Positions 1 through 5,976 of a stretch of DNA of 5,976 nt are shown here, one piece after another. Both the position numbers and the translations under genes were made by a program. Each line of letters opens with the position of its first letter. The stretch's first letter is position 1. The stretch is from Pseudomonadota bacterium. Its GTDB lineage: Bacteria > Pseudomonadota > Gammaproteobacteria > Steroidobacterales > Steroidobacteraceae. The notes under the pieces are model-generated. The model did no database searches. It saw only the letters and a list, made by a program, of their open reading frames with translations, and was not told the origin of the DNA. The DNA is taken from contig JAJYTX010000198.1 in NCBI GenBank assembly GCA_021792815.1, positions 1-5,976 of the forward strand. The letters run 5' to 3'.

Positions 1-444
1 ACACACGAGCCGCTGCTCGAGGCGGCGGCCCCGGCCGCGGCGGGCGTGCGCGACTGGGTCCGGCTGGCGGCCGGGGCGGGACTTGCCGCGGGGGTCGCCG
101 CCGTGTCGATCCTGTGGCTGCGCTCGCACGCGTTCGGCACGGTCCCGTTGGTCGGGGTGGCGACGGTGGCGAGCACGGCGCAACCGGTTGCCGCCGCTCC
201 CGGGAGCCGTACGGCGGACAGTTTCGTGGTGCCCCCGGTCCCGCTCGAGCAGCCGATCGTGAGCGTGCCGCCGATGCAGCTGGCCGATTATGTCGTGGCG
301 CACAGCGCGTATTCCTGGCCGATCAGTCGTGGGAGCCTGCTGTCGTCGCTGATGGAGAGCGATGCGGGAACCCTCAACCCCTCCGCCGTGTCCGACCAGC
401 GAGCCCCCGGGGTCCACGGCCATGCGAACCACCTTACGCGGTAG
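1..444 (+). CDS. rseA: Sigma-E factor negative regulatory protein RseA/MucA-like, 3' part (5' end outside window)
   Basis: The frame is open from base 1 to TAG at 442-444 (147 codons seen), so the start lies upstream of the window; the GTG at 46 is internal. RseA is an inner-membrane anti-sigma factor: its cytoplasmic N-terminal domain binds sigma-E and is freed by stepwise proteolysis during envelope stress. The visible part has an Ala-rich linker, one hydrophobic segment at about residues 20-40 of the fragment (ending in ILWLR), and a periplasmic tail with Pro-rich stretches and the motif LADYVVAHSAYS, resembling the Y-hxxH-xxY region near the C terminus of MucA/RseA proteins. The sigma-binding domain is not in the window. 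The call leans on the single-TM layout, this tail motif and the rseB gene directly downstream, which it overlaps by 23 nt. Confidence 0.85.
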   Translation, partial: THEPLLEAAAPAAAGVRDWVRLAAGAGLAAGVAAVSILWLRSHAFGTVPLVGVATVASTAQPVAAAPGSRTADSFVVPPVPLEQPIVSVPPMQLADYVVAHSAYSWPISRGSLLSSLMESDAGTLNPSAVSDQRAPGVHGHANHLTR

Positions 445-1459
445 CGATTACCTCGGCGCCCTGATCCTCGCGTGGGCGCTGTGCAGCGCCGCGGGCGCCG
501 CCCAGCCGACCCGGTGGCTCGCCCGGATGAATCACGCCCTCACCGCGCTCGATTACGAGGGCACCTTCGCCCATTCGCAGGGCGCCCGGGTGGAGATGCT
601 GCGCATCATCCATCGGGTCGAGCACGGCGTGGTCTACGAGCGGCTGATGTCCCTCGACGGTTCGGGGCGCGAGTTCATCCGCAAAGGCTCGAACCTCACC
701 TGTTATCTGCCCGACAAGCGGGTGGTCCTGGTCGAGCACATGCTGCCGAAGGGCTCGCTGCTCGGCGGCCTGCCGCTCATCGATGCCCGGACCGCGCGCT
801 TTTACGACATCCGCCAGGTGGCGCACATGCGGATCGATCAGCACGATACGCGCCTGATCACGGTGATGCCGCGCGACCAGTATCGCTACGGTTACCGGCT
901 GTGGATCGACCACCAGGGCATGCCGCTGAAGATCCAGCTCTGGGACAACCGCGGCGGCGGGCGGGTCATCGAGCAGATCGCGTTCGCCTCGCTCAAGGTG
1001 CTCGCCGCCATCCCCGATTCGGCGTTCGAGCCCGGTATCGCCACCGCCGGTTTCCGCTGGCTGCGCAACGATGCGCCGGCTCTGGCGCCCGCCGGCGGCC
1101 ACATGCTCAACTGGAGCGCGCGCTGGCTGCCGCCGGGATTCCAGTTGGCCATGAGCGCCCCGCAGATGATGCCCGGCAGGCCCGGTCCGGTGGATCATCT
1201 GGTCTATACCGATGGGCTCGCCTCGGTGTCGGTGTTCGTCGAGCGCAAGCCGCTCGCCCCCTCCTCGGGCCGGCCGCGGATCGAATCGGCCCGGATGGGC
1301 GCCTCGTATGTCTTTTCCACGTTGGTACAGGGCCACAGGGTGACCGCGGTGGGCGAGGTGCCCGCGCGCACCGTCCGCTCCATCGCCGACTCGGTGAGGG
1401 AAAAGGCCGTGGTGTATCCGCTTCCGGGCGGGGCCTTCGCCCACGCGCCGCCGCCATGA
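422..1459 (+). CDS. rseB: Sigma-E regulatory protein RseB/MucB, periplasmic
   Basis: The product is 345 aa, the usual length for RseB/MucB. RseB binds the periplasmic tail of RseA and shields it from site-1 (DegS/AlgW) cleavage until lipid or LPS signals release it. Residues 1-26 form a signal peptide: basic start with R3 and R6, hydrophobic core LGALILAWAL, and an AGA cleavage site before AQP. Cys21 is not in a lipobox, so this is not a lipoprotein. The mature N-terminal domain (about 28-205) has the LolA-like fold hallmarks of the family, such as LDYEGTFAH (43-51) and GYRLWIDHQGMPLK (157-170). The C-terminal domain is about 229-335, with WLPPGF (235-240) and HLVYTDGLASVSVFVE (259-274). ATG at 422 is chosen because it opens directly onto the signal peptide; an ATG at 362 would add 20 Pro-rich residues before it. 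The gene starts inside rseA and no strong ribosome site is seen, which suggests coupling. Confidence 0.95.
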   Translation: MRTTLRGSDYLGALILAWALCSAAGAAQPTRWLARMNHALTALDYEGTFAHSQGARVEMLRIIHRVEHGVVYERLMSLDGSGREFIRKGSNLTCYLPDKRVVLVEHMLPKGSLLGGLPLIDARTARFYDIRQVAHMRIDQHDTRLITVMPRDQYRYGYRLWIDHQGMPLKIQLWDNRGGGRVIEQIAFASLKVLAAIPDSAFEPGIATAGFRWLRNDAPALAPAGGHMLNWSARWLPPGFQLAMSAPQMMPGRPGPVDHLVYTDGLASVSVFVERKPLAPSSGRPRIESARMGASYVFSTLVQGHRVTAVGEVPARTVRSIADSVREKAVVYPLPGGAFAHAPPP

Positions 1460-1710
1460 CGACCCTGACCCTGATCCACCGCAGGGACTGTCCGCTGTGC
1501 GACGAGATGCTCACGGAGCTGCGCGAGCTCGGGCGAACGGTGCCGCTGCCGTCGCTCGAGATCGTCGATGTGGACGGCGACCCGCTGCTGCGGCGCGAGC
1601 ATGGGCTCGATGTCCCGGTGCTGCTGCTCGATGGCACGGTCGTCTGCCGTCACTGGCTGAATGCGGACGAGCTGAAGCGGATGCTCAGGCTGTCGTCCGG
1701 CGCGATATAA
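1456..1710 (+). CDS. Glutaredoxin-family (DUF836-type) thioredoxin-fold protein
   Basis: This is a small protein of 84 aa. It opens with a beta strand (TLTLIHR) followed by C12-P-L-C15, a CXXC redox motif at the start of a helix, as in glutaredoxins. VP at 53-54 gives the cis-proline that faces the active site in thioredoxin folds, and LLLDG (57-60 region) matches the following strand. A third cysteine, C64, lies in this strand region. Family members of this length (DUF836/glutaredoxin-like) are common next to lepA in gammaproteobacteria; the substrate is not known to me. The ATG overlaps the rseB stop as ATGA, and no Shine-Dalgarno sequence is seen, so translation is probably coupled to rseB. 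The same frame is open far upstream through rseB, but that part is a shadow of rseB. The last codon and stop (ATA TAA) form most of a promoter -10 box. Confidence 0.88.
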   Translation: MTTLTLIHRRDCPLCDEMLTELRELGRTVPLPSLEIVDVDGDPLLRREHGLDVPVLLLDGTVVCRHWLNADELKRMLRLSSGAI

Positions 1711-1711
1711 T
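1682..1711 (+). promoter_or_regulatory. Putative sigma-70 promoter for lepA
   Basis: A perfect TATAAT lies at 1706-1711, surrounded by very GC-rich sequence. It ends 48 nt before the lepA ATG. The best -35 candidate is TGCTCA at 1682-1687 with an 18-nt spacer, which matches TTGACA at only 3 of 6 positions, and there is no TGn extension. The -10 assignment is therefore much firmer than the -35. A start point near 1718 would leave an untranslated leader of about 40 nt. The box overlaps the stop codon of the preceding gene. Confidence 0.55.
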
Positions 1712-1759
1712 CCGCCCGCCGCTGACAATCTGGCGCGGCAGAGAACGCGGCCCGGATTC

Positions 1760-3553
1760 ATGCGGCTCATACGTAATTTTTCCATCATCGCCCACGTCGA
1801 TCACGGCAAGTCCACGCTGGCCGATCGTTTCATTCAGATCTGCCGCGCGCTCGAGGACCGCGAAATGCAGTCCCAGGTGCTCGACTCGATGGACCTCGAG
1901 CGTGAGCGCGGCATCACCATCAAGGCCCAGAGCGTGACGCTGTTCTATGACGCGCGCGACGGACAGCGCTATCAGCTGAACATGATCGATACGCCGGGTC
2001 ACGTGGATTTCTCCTACGAAGTCTCCCGCTCGCTCGCGGCGTGCGACGGCGCGCTGCTGGTGGTCGACGCCTCCCAGGGGGTGGAGGCGCAGAGCGTGGC
2101 CAACTGCTACACCGCCATCGAGCAGGGCCTGGAGGTGCTGCCGGTCATCAACAAGATCGACCTGCCCTCGGCCGACCCCGAGCGGGTCATCCACGAGATC
2201 GAGGAGATCATCGGCATCGAGGCGCGCGATGCGGTGCGCGTCAGCGCCAAGACCGGCGAGGGCGTTCCGGAGCTGCTCGAAGCGCTGATCCGGCGCATCC
2301 CGCCGCCGAAGGGCGATCCGCAGGCGCCCCTGCAGGCGCTGATCATCGATTCGTGGTTCGACAACTACGTGGGCGTGGTCTCGCTGGTGCGGGTCGTCAA
2401 CGGCCGGGTGCGCAGCGGAGAGAAGATCCGCATGGTGTCCACCGGGCGCTCCCACGTGGTCGATCGCCTCGGGCGTTTCACCCCGAAACCGGTGGTCGAG
2501 CGGGAGCTCGCGGCCGGGGACGTGGGGTTCATCGTGGCCGGCATCAAGGAGATCGACGGCGCGCCGGTCGGCGACACCATCACGCTGGAGAGCCGCCCGG
2601 CGGGCGCTCCGCTGCCGGGGTTCCGCCAGATCCAGCCGCGGGTGTTCGCCGGGCTGTTCCCGGTCAATTCCGAGGACTACGAGAGCTTCCGCGACGCGCT
2701 CGCCAAGCTGAGACTCAACGACTCGGCCCTGCACTACGAGCCGGAGGTCTCCAGCGCGCTCGGTTTCGGTTTCCGCTGCGGTTTTCTCGGCCTGCTGCAC
2801 ATGGACATCGTGCAGGAGCGGCTCGAGCGCGAGTACCACCTCGACCTCGTCACCAGCGCCCCGACGGTGATCTACGAAGTGGCGCGCACCGACGGGTCGC
2901 TCGAGTACGTCGACAATCCCGCCAAACTGCCGCCCGTCAACGAAATCGATCAGATCCGCGAGCCGATCATCACCGCCAACATCCTGGTGCCCCCGGAGCA
3001 CGTCGGGGCGGTGTTGAAGCTGTGCAACGACAAGCGCGGCACCCAGAAGAAGATGCTCTACCTCGGCACCCAGGTCTCGCTGCAATACGAGCTGCCGCTC
3101 GCCGAGGTGGTGCTCGATTTCTTCGACCGCCTGAAGTCGGTGAGCCGCGGCTACGCCTCGTTCGATTACGAGTTCTCACACTTCCAGGCCGCTCCGCTGG
3201 TCAAGCTCGATGTCCTGATCAACGGCGAGCGCGTCGATGCGCTTTCGATCATCGTGCACCGCGACAGCGCCTACCAGCGCGGCCGCGAGCTCGTCGACAA
3301 GATGCACGAGCTCATTCCGCGGCAGATGTTCGAGGTCGCCGTGCAGGCGGCGATCGGCAGCGCCATCATCGCCCGCGCCACGGTCAAGGCGCTGCGCAAG
3401 AACGTGCTGGCCAAATGTTACGGCGGCGACGTCAGCCGCAAACGCAAGCTCCTCGAGAAGCAGAAGGAGGGCAAGAGGCGCATGAAGCAGCTGGGCCGGG
3501 TGGAGATTCCCCAGGAGGCGTTCCTCGCCGTCCTGAAGGTGGGCCGGAAGTAA
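1760..3553 (+). CDS. lepA: Elongation factor 4 (LepA), ribosome-associated GTPase
   Basis: LepA/EF4 is a translational GTPase related to EF-G. It acts on the ribosome; back-translocation and a role in initiation or 30S assembly have both been proposed. The 597 aa product has the standard length. All G motifs are present: AHVDHGKST (11-19), RGIT (50-53), DTPGH (77-81, with catalytic His81), NKID (131-134) and SAK (162-164). An OB-like domain II spans about 190-280, domain III about 290-370 with [16 protein letters not shown] (335-350), the EF-G C-like domain about 400-485, and the LepA-specific C-terminal domain about 490-597, with [21 protein letters not shown] split around 551-571. ATG 1760 gives the family N terminus (IRNFSIIAH at 4-12). 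No good Shine-Dalgarno sequence precedes it; GGA at 1754-1756 is too close and AGAGAA at 1740-1745 is rather far. A promoter is likely just upstream. Confidence 0.98.
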   Translation: MRLIRNFSIIAHVDHGKSTLADRFIQICRALEDREMQSQVLDSMDLERERGITIKAQSVTLFYDARDGQRYQLNMIDTPGHVDFSYEVSRSLAACDGALLVVDASQGVEAQSVANCYTAIEQGLEVLPVINKIDLPSADPERVIHEIEEIIGIEARDAVRVSAKTGEGVPELLEALIRRIPPPKGDPQAPLQALIIDSWFDNYVGVVSLVRVVNGRVRSGEKIRMVSTGRSHVVDRLGRFTPKPVVERELAAGDVGFIVAGIKEIDGAPVGDTITLESRPAGAPLPGFRQIQPRVFAGLFPVNSEDYESFRDALAKLRLNDSALHYEPEVSSALGFGFRCGFLGLLHMDIVQERLEREYHLDLVTSAPTVIYEVARTDGSLEYVDNPAKLPPVNEIDQIREPIITANILVPPEHVGAVLKLCNDKRGTQKKMLYLGTQVSLQYELPLAEVVLDFFDRLKSVSRGYASFDYEFSHFQAAPLVKLDVLINGERVDALSIIVHRDSAYQRGRELVDKMHELIPRQMFEVAVQAAIGSAIIARATVKALRKNVLAKCYGGDVSRKRKLLEKQKEGKRRMKQLGRVEIPQEAFLAVLKVGRK

Positions 3554-3650
3554 CCCCGTGGCCGCCCCGCCCACCGCCCCCATACCGTCGCTGCCCGGCA
3601 ACGCGCTGCTGAACTCGACCGGTTCCCGTTTCGTCCCCGAAGCCGCCCAT

Positions 3651-3654
3651 GGAG
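3651..3654 (+). promoter_or_regulatory. Ribosome binding site deciding the lepB start
   Basis: GGAG lies 5 nt before the ATG at 3660. The frame is open back to a GTG at 3558, but that GTG has no comparable ribosome site, and the 34 residues it would add are Pro-rich and unlike a membrane protein start. This supports the ATG at 3660. Confidence 0.65.
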
Positions 3655-3659
3655 TCCTC

Positions 3660-4760
3660 ATGCCGTCGTTCCTGATGCAGCTCATCCTCATCCTCGCGTG
3701 GCTGGCGATCCCGGTGGGACTGGTGTGTGTCATCGATGACTGGCTGCTGCGCCCGGGCCGCAGGCTGAAGGCCGGTGGCCAGCCGGCCGCCGAGCACGCC
3801 CTGGTGGCTTTCTGCTACCGCACGCTGCCGATCCTGCTGGTGGCGGTGGTGCTGTGGGTGTTTGCCACCCAGACGGTCAACTTCAGCGCCGTGCTGGTCA
3901 TCATCACCGCGGTGACCGGCGTGGTGTGGCTGGCCGATGTGCTGCTGCTCGCGCCGCGGCGGCGGCGCGCGGCGAGCGCCGCCGGGGTGCACCCGGCCGA
4001 GCGGGTCGAGCCCACCACGGTGGACTACGCGCGCAGTTTCTTTCCGGTGGCGCTCGCGGTGCTGCTGCTGCGCTCGTTCCTGTTCGAGCCGTTTCGCATC
4101 CCTTCCGATTCGATGATGCCGACGCTGCTCGACGGCGACTTCATCGTGGTGGAGAAATTCGCCTACGGCCTGCGGCTGCCGATCACCCACACCAAGATCC
4201 TCGACACCGGCGAGCCGCGCCGCGGCGACGTGGTGGTGTTCCGCTACCCGCTGAATCCCTCGGAGGATTACATCAAGCGCGTGGTGGGCCTGCCGGGCGA
4301 TCACGTCGTGGTGCGCGACGACCGCATCACCATCAACGGCCATCCGGTGCCGTTCAAGGTCACGGGCACCTACAACGACGGCTGCTACGAGAACATGCAG
4401 ATCGCCACCGAGCGCCTCGGCACGCACGTTCACCAGGCGCTGCTGTGCCCGGTGCCGCTCGAGGTCACCTCCGATCCGCTGCCGACCTGTCCGCGGGCCG
4501 ACTCGCGCGGTTACATCTGCGGCGGCACGCCGCCGCCGGATGCGCTGCCGCTCATCGAGCAGAAGGTGGTCGACATGACCGTGCCGCCCGGGGAGTACAT
4601 GGTGATGGGGGACAACCGTGACAACAGCGACGACAGCCGCGTCTGGGGCTTCGTGCCGGAGGGAAACCTGGTCGGCAAGGCGGTGTTCATCTGGTTCAAC
4701 TGGGATGTCGAGCGCAAGGGTGGCCCGATCTGGAGCCGGATCGGCATGCGGATCGAGTAA
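3660..4760 (+). CDS. lepB: Signal peptidase I (leader peptidase), long form with extra N-terminal membrane region
   Basis: This inner-membrane serine protease (Ser/Lys dyad) removes signal peptides from exported proteins on the periplasmic side. Catalytic Ser151 sits in PSDSMMPTL and Lys206 in YIKRVVGLPGD; their spacing of 55 residues equals that of E. coli LepB (S91/K146). Box E is GDNRDNSDDSR (318-328 region), and FVPEGNLVGKA and a final RIG motif follow. The part matching E. coli LepB begins only at about residue 74: helix 77-97 with a PRRRR cytoplasmic cluster, then helix 127-142 leading to FEPFRIPS. Ahead of it are about 72 extra residues with two more hydrophobic segments (about 5-25 and 56-70). 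The periplasmic domain holds an insertion with C242, C263, C277 and C287, possible disulfide partners. The length is 366 aa, against 324 in E. coli and about 284 in Pseudomonas. The gap from lepA is 106 nt with no clear promoter or terminator. Confidence 0.96.
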   Translation: MPSFLMQLILILAWLAIPVGLVCVIDDWLLRPGRRLKAGGQPAAEHALVAFCYRTLPILLVAVVLWVFATQTVNFSAVLVIITAVTGVVWLADVLLLAPRRRRAASAAGVHPAERVEPTTVDYARSFFPVALAVLLLRSFLFEPFRIPSDSMMPTLLDGDFIVVEKFAYGLRLPITHTKILDTGEPRRGDVVVFRYPLNPSEDYIKRVVGLPGDHVVVRDDRITINGHPVPFKVTGTYNDGCYENMQIATERLGTHVHQALLCPVPLEVTSDPLPTCPRADSRGYICGGTPPPDALPLIEQKVVDMTVPPGEYMVMGDNRDNSDDSRVWGFVPEGNLVGKAVFIWFNWDVERKGGPIWSRIGMRIE

Positions 4761-4766
4761 CGGCGC

Positions 4767-4773
4767 GGGAGGG
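4767..4773 (+). promoter_or_regulatory. Strong ribosome binding site for the DUF4845 gene
   Basis: GGGAGGG lies 6 nt before the ATG at 4780, close to the ideal Shine-Dalgarno match and spacing, and is the strongest such site in the window. It fixes the start at 4780 rather than the upstream ATG at 4618 that lies inside lepB. Confidence 0.7.
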
Positions 4774-4779
4774 TTGGCG

Positions 4780-5154
4780 ATGCGACGACAACGCGGAGTG
4801 ACGCTGATCGGCTGGCTGGTATTGCTGATACCGTTCGCCCTGGTGGTGTATGCCGGCATCCGTCTGCTGCCGGTGTATCTGAATTATCTCGACGTGGCGC
4901 ACACCCTCGATCAGGTGGCGAGCGAGTATCGCAGCGGCGGCGGCGCGGTGAGCGCCGATCAGATCCGCACCGCCATCGCCAAGCACTTCGAGATAGACGA
5001 GGTGACCTATCCGACGGTGCAGGACATCACCGTGAGCCGCAACGGCGGCCGCTGGCGCCTCGAGGCGGCCTATGACGACTATGCGCCGCTGTTTGGCTCG
5101 CTGTCGCTGCAGGTGCAGTTCGACAAGACCGTCAGTTTTGGCAACGGTGGATAG
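4780..5154 (+). CDS. DUF4845 family small membrane protein with prepilin-like N terminus
   Basis: This protein of 124 aa has no established function that I know of. It begins with a basic tip (RRQR) followed by G6-V7-T8-L9-I10-G11-W12 and a hydrophobic helix to about residue 30. This resembles a type IV prepilin start (G then hydrophobic-TLIE), but Gly replaces the usual Glu at position +5. The rest (about 31-124) is a small soluble domain, probably periplasmic, with a predicted helix (DVAHTLDQVASEY, 38-50) and a beta-rich end (DITVSRNGGRWRLEAAYDD, 82-100). DUF4845 proteins between lepB and rnc are a recurring arrangement in non-enteric gammaproteobacteria, which is the main support for the family call. 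It follows lepB by 19 nt, and its stop overlaps the start of rnc by 8 nt, so the three are probably co-transcribed. Confidence 0.85.
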   Translation: MRRQRGVTLIGWLVLLIPFALVVYAGIRLLPVYLNYLDVAHTLDQVASEYRSGGGAVSADQIRTAIAKHFEIDEVTYPTVQDITVSRNGGRWRLEAAYDDYAPLFGSLSLQVQFDKTVSFGNGG

Positions 5155-5842
5155 ACCCGACTGGCCCCGGGCGTGGCTGCGCGAGCGTCTCGATTACACG
5201 CCGCGCGACGCCGAGCTGTTCCGCGCCGCGCTCACCCACCGCAGTGCGCCGGGGCCGAACAACGAGCGCCTGGAATTCCTCGGCGATGCGGTGCTCAACC
5301 TGGTGGTGGCGCGCCACCTGTTCGAGGCCTTCCCCGGGGCCACCGAGGGGGACTTGAGCCGGCTGCGCGCCCGGCTGGTGAGCGCCGAGCCGCTCGCCGA
5401 AGTGGCCGCCTCGCTCGGGGTGGGCGAGGCGTTGCAGCTCGGCTCCGGTGAGCTCAGGAGCGGGGGCTTTCGCCGCCAGTCGATTCTTGCCGATGCCCTC
5501 GAGGCGCTCTGCGCGGCGCTGTTTCTCGATGGCGGGCTGACGGCGGCCGAAGCCGTCATCACGCGCCTGTTCGGGCCGCGCATCGCGCGGCTGCCGGCCG
5601 CGGAGGCGCTGAAGGACCCGAAGACCAGATTGCAGGAATACCTGCAATCGCGCGGTCTGGCCCTGCCGGTGTACGCGGTCGAGGCGCTCGAGGGCGAGCC
5701 GCACGCGCAGATCTTCGAGGTCAGCTGCCGGGTGAGCGCATTGGGACAGATCGCCCAGGGGCGCGGCTCGAGCCGCCGGCGGGCCGAGCAGGAGGCCGCC
5801 GAGCGCATCCTGGCGGCGATCGGCGCAGCCGGTGCCTCATGA
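5147..5842 (+). CDS. rnc: Ribonuclease III
   Basis: RNase III cuts double-stranded RNA, including rRNA precursors, as a Mg-dependent homodimer. The product is 231 aa, close to the 226 of E. coli. The nuclease domain (about 8-145) carries the signature [12 protein letters not shown] (39-50) with E40, E43 and D47, and the second acidic pair D116 and E119 in [10 protein letters not shown], so the full catalytic set is present. A double-stranded RNA-binding domain spans about 157-226, starting at [14 protein letters not shown] and ending with a basic helix ([15 protein letters not shown]). GTG at 5147 is chosen because it gives the normal family length. A TTG at 5138 would add only three residues, and ATG codons further up lie well inside the DUF4845 gene. 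No clear ribosome site precedes the start, and the 8-nt overlap suggests translational coupling. There is no separate leader, unlike the E. coli rnc transcript, which RNase III itself cleaves. Confidence 0.96.
   Translation: MDRPDWPRAWLRERLDYTPRDAELFRAALTHRSAPGPNNERLEFLGDAVLNLVVARHLFEAFPGATEGDLSRLRARLVSAEPLAEVAASLGVGEALQLGSGELRSGGFRRQSILADALEALCAALFLDGGLTAAEAVITRLFGPRIARLPAAEALKDPKTRLQEYLQSRGLALPVYAVEALEGEPHAQIFEVSCRVSALGQIAQGRGSSRRRAEQEAAERILAAIGAAGAS
5628..5649 (+). repeat. Perfect inverted repeat (9-bp stem, 4-nt loop) inside rnc
   Basis: Arm GATTGCAGG (5628-5636) and arm CCTGCAATC (5641-5649) are exact reverse complements separated by AATA. The transcript could form a short stable hairpin. 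It lies over rnc codons 161-168 (RLQEYLQS), the start of the RNA-binding domain. No T-run follows, so it is not an intrinsic terminator. Confidence 0.7.
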
Positions 5843-5976
5843 GTGTCATGGGTGATGCCCCTGCAGAGGATTTCCGCTGCGGCTTCGCGGCGCTCGTGGG
5901 CCGTCCGAACGTCGGCAAGTCCACACTGCTCAACGCGCTCGTCGGGCAGAAGCTGAGCATCGTCACGCCGCGGCCG
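5839..5976 (+). CDS. era: GTPase Era, 5' part (runs off the window)
   Basis: The first 46 codons of Era are seen; the gene continues beyond the window. Era is an essential GTPase with a KH domain that binds the 3' end of 16S rRNA and helps mature the 30S subunit. Visible are a short leader ([15 protein letters not shown]), the P-loop GRPNVGKST (21-29) followed by LLNAL, and KLSIVTPRP (38-46), which is the start of the Era switch I region. The start ATG overlaps the rnc stop as ATGA; a second ATG at 5848, three codons in, is an alternative. The rnc-era pairing is conserved across many bacteria, and both products act on rRNA. No strong ribosome site is seen for either start, so coupling to rnc is likely. 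Confidence 0.95.
   Translation, partial: MSVMGDAPAEDFRCGFAALVGRPNVGKSTLLNALVGQKLSIVTPRP

Noticed and set aside
434..1444. Long minus-strand open frame of 336 codons opposite rseB.
   Set aside because: It lacks any recognisable domain, is rich in Arg, His, Gly and Asp as expected from antisense of GC-rich genes, and lies opposite a well-supported gene.
1685..3085. Minus-strand open frame of 466 codons opposite lepA.
   Set aside because: It is a shadow of lepA codon bias; the composition is repetitive Arg/Asp/Val/His with no motif, and lepA is certain.
2041..3612. Second plus-strand frame of 523 codons inside lepA.
   Set aside because: It is an out-of-frame translation of lepA, dominated by Arg, Ala and Gly, with no plausible product.
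3610..3640. GAACTC at 3611-3616 as a sigma-E type -35 box before lepB.
   Set aside because: At the required spacing there is no TCTGA-like -10 element; the sequence reads GTCCCCG. The resemblance is limited to one half.
3558..3659. GTG at 3558 as the lepB start, adding 34 residues.
   Set aside because: It has no ribosome site at suitable spacing, the added residues are Pro-rich and unlike a membrane protein N terminus, and the ATG at 3660 has GGAG at 5 nt. It remains possible but less likely.
3554..3659. Possible terminator or promoter in the lepA-lepB gap.
   Set aside because: I see no stem followed by a T-run and no convincing -35/-10 pair; the gap is simply C-rich. Read-through from lepA is the simplest view.
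3961..3983. Inverted repeat in lepB (8-bp arms GGCGGCGC and GCGCCGCC, 7-nt loop).
   Set aside because: It is made only of G and C in a stretch encoding Arg and Ala repeats, where such matches arise easily; no T-run or regulatory context.
3432..4859. Minus-strand open frame of 475 codons across lepB.
   Set aside because: It covers parts of three plus-strand genes and the gap between two of them, has His/Arg/Gln-rich low-complexity composition, and shows no domain.

Overview
The window is a compact, high-GC stretch with every gene on the plus strand. It reads as a conserved housekeeping block of a gammaproteobacterium: rseA(partial)-rseB-glutaredoxin-like-lepA-lepB-DUF4845-rnc-era(partial). 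Protein sequences and gene order (envelope-stress regulators beside lepA-lepB-rnc-era, with DUF4845 between lepB and rnc) point to a Pseudomonas/Xanthomonas/Chromatiales-type lineage rather than an enteric one. I cannot name the genus from sequence alone.

Left part (1-1710): the C-terminal part of an RseA/MucA-type anti-sigma-E factor overlaps rseB by 23 nt. RseB is a secreted periplasmic protein that protects RseA from proteolysis. Its stop overlaps (ATGA) the start of a small CPLC thioredoxin-fold protein. The sigma gene itself would lie just upstream of the window. rseC/mucC and mucD/degP, which often follow rseB, are not here.

Middle (1711-4760): a TATAAT box made from the last codon and stop of the glutaredoxin-like gene probably starts the next transcription unit. 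lepA (EF4, ribosomal GTPase) comes first, then lepB (signal peptidase I) after a 106-nt gap. LepB has all catalytic motifs, but carries an extra two-helix region at its N terminus that looks like an old duplication of its own membrane anchor, and a cysteine-bearing insertion in its periplasmic domain.

Right part (4780-5976): a small DUF4845 membrane protein with a prepilin-like N terminus, rnc (RNase III, overlapping by 8 nt, GTG start) and the first 46 codons of era (ATGA overlap with rnc). The tight overlaps suggest translational coupling. The common themes are protein export and envelope stress (RseA, RseB, LepB) and ribosome function or RNA maturation (LepA, RNase III, Era).

I found no mobile element, tRNA/rRNA, CRISPR array or clearly new multi-gene system. 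The most interesting points are the LepB architecture, a perfect hairpin inside rnc built with unusual codons, and the promoter that overlaps a stop codon.
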